Assembly (NCBI GenBank): GCA_013368375.1
Contig: JAACJP010000010.1
Coordinates: 930,001-994,000 of the forward strand
Direction: 5' to 3'
DNA length: 64,000 nucleotides
Source: Tricholomella constricta
Lineage: Eukaryota > Basidiomycota > Agaricomycetes > Agaricales > Lyophyllaceae
Below are positions 62,645-64,000 of this stretch, piece after piece. The notes beneath the pieces are model-generated. The model made no database searches. It was not told the DNA's origin and was given only the letters and a program-made list of their open reading frames with translations. Made by a program: the position numbers and the translations under genes. Position 1 is the first letter of the stretch; every line of letters starts with the position of its first letter.

Positions 62645-63310
62645 GTAGGATATAAACGCTCCAAGCCAACACGTTGTCGATCAAAAAGGCAACCTGATAC
62701 ACTGCCTTGAGAACGCCAGCCCGAAGTCATGCGAGAACTTTACCGGAGATCGGGGGAGTATAACCTCCTAGTGAGTGATCAACGAACTGAAGAATGCAGA
62801 AGGATGACTCCAGCGTGGTATTTATAGTATAAAATGGCAGATCGCAGTCGTCGAGTGGTATTCGAAGTTAACGTTCGGCAGGTGTTCTTCGCCCAATGTG
62901 GAAGATTGCATCAAGCTTGGGAAAGCCTCAGAGTTCAAAGCCTTGAGCAGAGCAAGAAATAACAGAAGAATTCAGTCCCGCGTAAATGGCAGACTTTAGT
63001 GCTTGTCGTCTGTCTCTTCGACTCGGGTTTGCGTAAATGCTTATGCTTCAAGTTCAAGGAGGAGCATGGGGTTATGCTTGAGCTGGTACACCGTTGTACA
63101 CTCGACGAAGAGTGATTTTACCTTGGAAAAGAAAATGCTCGTGGAAGTATAGAGGAAGATTTGGGCTGCCGGACGGAGACAAAATTACATAGGACAAATG
63201 GTTGGACTGTCTCCGTTCCGTTGCCATCACTATCAACGGCTACTTGCACCACAATTCCTCTATTTTCGCCTCAACTGTTTCTTCTTCTCCATTACAGCTT
63301 ACTATTATCA

Positions 63311-64000
63311 ATGAAAGCAAACGAAAACACCGTCCTTGTTGGTTCCAAGGTTGTCCTGGTCCCGTACCTTCCAGAACACGTTCCTGTACGCCAATCTGTC
63401 CAATACAACCTGATTAAAATCGTACTCGAATGTCTGACTCCCGCCGAATCTATTCCTTGCTCTAGAAATACCACGAGTGGATGCGCGACGAAGAGCTGCA
63501 GCATCTCACAGCGAGCGTACCCCTGAGCCTCGACGAGGAATACGAGATGCAGCGTGCGCTCATTCACGGTCCAACGTATCATAATCACTGTGTCTGATAC
63601 AGCACCATTGGGCCAGGGAAGTGGCGCCTTGATGACGACAAGCTCACGTTCATCGTACTCGCGCGGGAATCTGCACTTGGAGAAACTATCACTGGCACAC
63701 TAGGACCTGCACACACAGATACGTTGTCACCGACAGACCCAGCGATCGCAGCGCTTCCCATGATCGGGGATGTCAACTTATTCCTCAAGGGCGCGATACC
63801 AACGCCGAACTCCAATCCCCTGCAGCCATCGCATCACGCAGACCATGGCGAGGAGGAGGAGGAGGAGGAGGAGGAGGAGGAAGAATTAGAAGCCGAAGTA
63901 GAAGTCATGATCGCAGGTACGCACGCAACCCTCCTTTCCGAGCTACCGATCCTTAACCATGAGTCGAAAATAACCTCTCCGTTCTCTCTCCTGCAGAGCC
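63311..64000 (+). CDS. NAT9-like GNAT N-acetyltransferase, 5' part
   Basis: Exons 63311-63385, 63466-63553, 63617-63916 and the first bases of a fourth from 63997 are inside the window. The start [31 protein letters not shown], read in two pieces across the first intron, is followed by [26 protein letters not shown] and [12 protein letters not shown]. This is the characteristic N-terminal half of N-acetyltransferase 9-like proteins. The acceptor of exon 3 was set at 63615-63616 because only it yields [17 protein letters not shown] follows; a long insertion then carries a run of about 13 glutamates (GAG repeats, 63847-63885) before VEVMIAEP, where the acetyl-CoA-binding part would continue outside the window. 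A cytosolic acetyl-CoA-dependent role is expected; the substrate is not certain. Confidence 0.84.

Overview
The window is nuclear DNA of a filamentous basidiomycete, most likely an Agaricomycete of the wood-decay (polypore) type. Host genes have many introns of about 45-90 bases, some with micro-exons. They include an F-box protein, a Zn2Cys6 regulator, a Clr4/SUV39-type H3K9 methyltransferase, an AA9 lytic polysaccharide monooxygenase and an Agaricomycete-specific small gene family. All exon structures were worked out by hand from splice signals, reading frame and family motifs. For the large genes the summed exon lengths divide by three.

Left host block, 1-19.4 kb: the tail of a membrane protein (90-598); an F-box gene (2774-3952); the H3K9 methyltransferase on the minus strand (4635-7250, 13 exons); a decayed copy of a small gene family head-to-head with it (7262-7969); a type II haloacid dehalogenase (8279-9430); a Zn2Cys6 transcription factor (10551-14836, 16 exons including a 6-nt one); a DUF1917-type protein (15128-16000); and an AA9 monooxygenase (16925-18036).

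Retroelement block, 19.4-53.9 kb: a broken non-LTR retrotransposon (19453-21281), then Ty3/gypsy element Z (about 21283-28860), whose pol is split by a 216-bp hAT-type MITE with 15-bp inverted repeats and an 8-bp target duplication. Further right an LTR-element ORF (C, starting at 29769 and ending at 53280) is broken open twice by two copies of one chromodomain Ty3/gypsy family: A (29822-40300, minus strand, identical LTRs) and B (40812-51386, plus strand, all ORFs open). A and B lie head-to-head.

The A/B family is the most unusual content. Gag and pol are joined by a -1 frameshift signal (GGGAAAT or GGGAAAC, 6-nt spacer, 9-bp stem). Pol starts with two tandem retropepsin-like domains. The primer-binding site is complementary to the predicted 5' end of the element's own RNA, as in Tf1-type self-priming. 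Each copy also carries, antisense between pol and the 3' LTR, an intact three-exon gene for a protein of about 620-635 residues with a perfect CX2CX6CX12CX2CX6C zinc-cluster motif followed by coiled coil.

Right host block, 53.9-64 kb: a 3'-truncated and an intact copy of the same small gene family (55929-56372 and 58622-59362) flanking an unrecognised gene (57325-58217); a 12-exon WW-like/membrane protein on the minus strand (59699-62586); and the start of an NAT9-like acetyltransferase running off the right edge (63311-64000).
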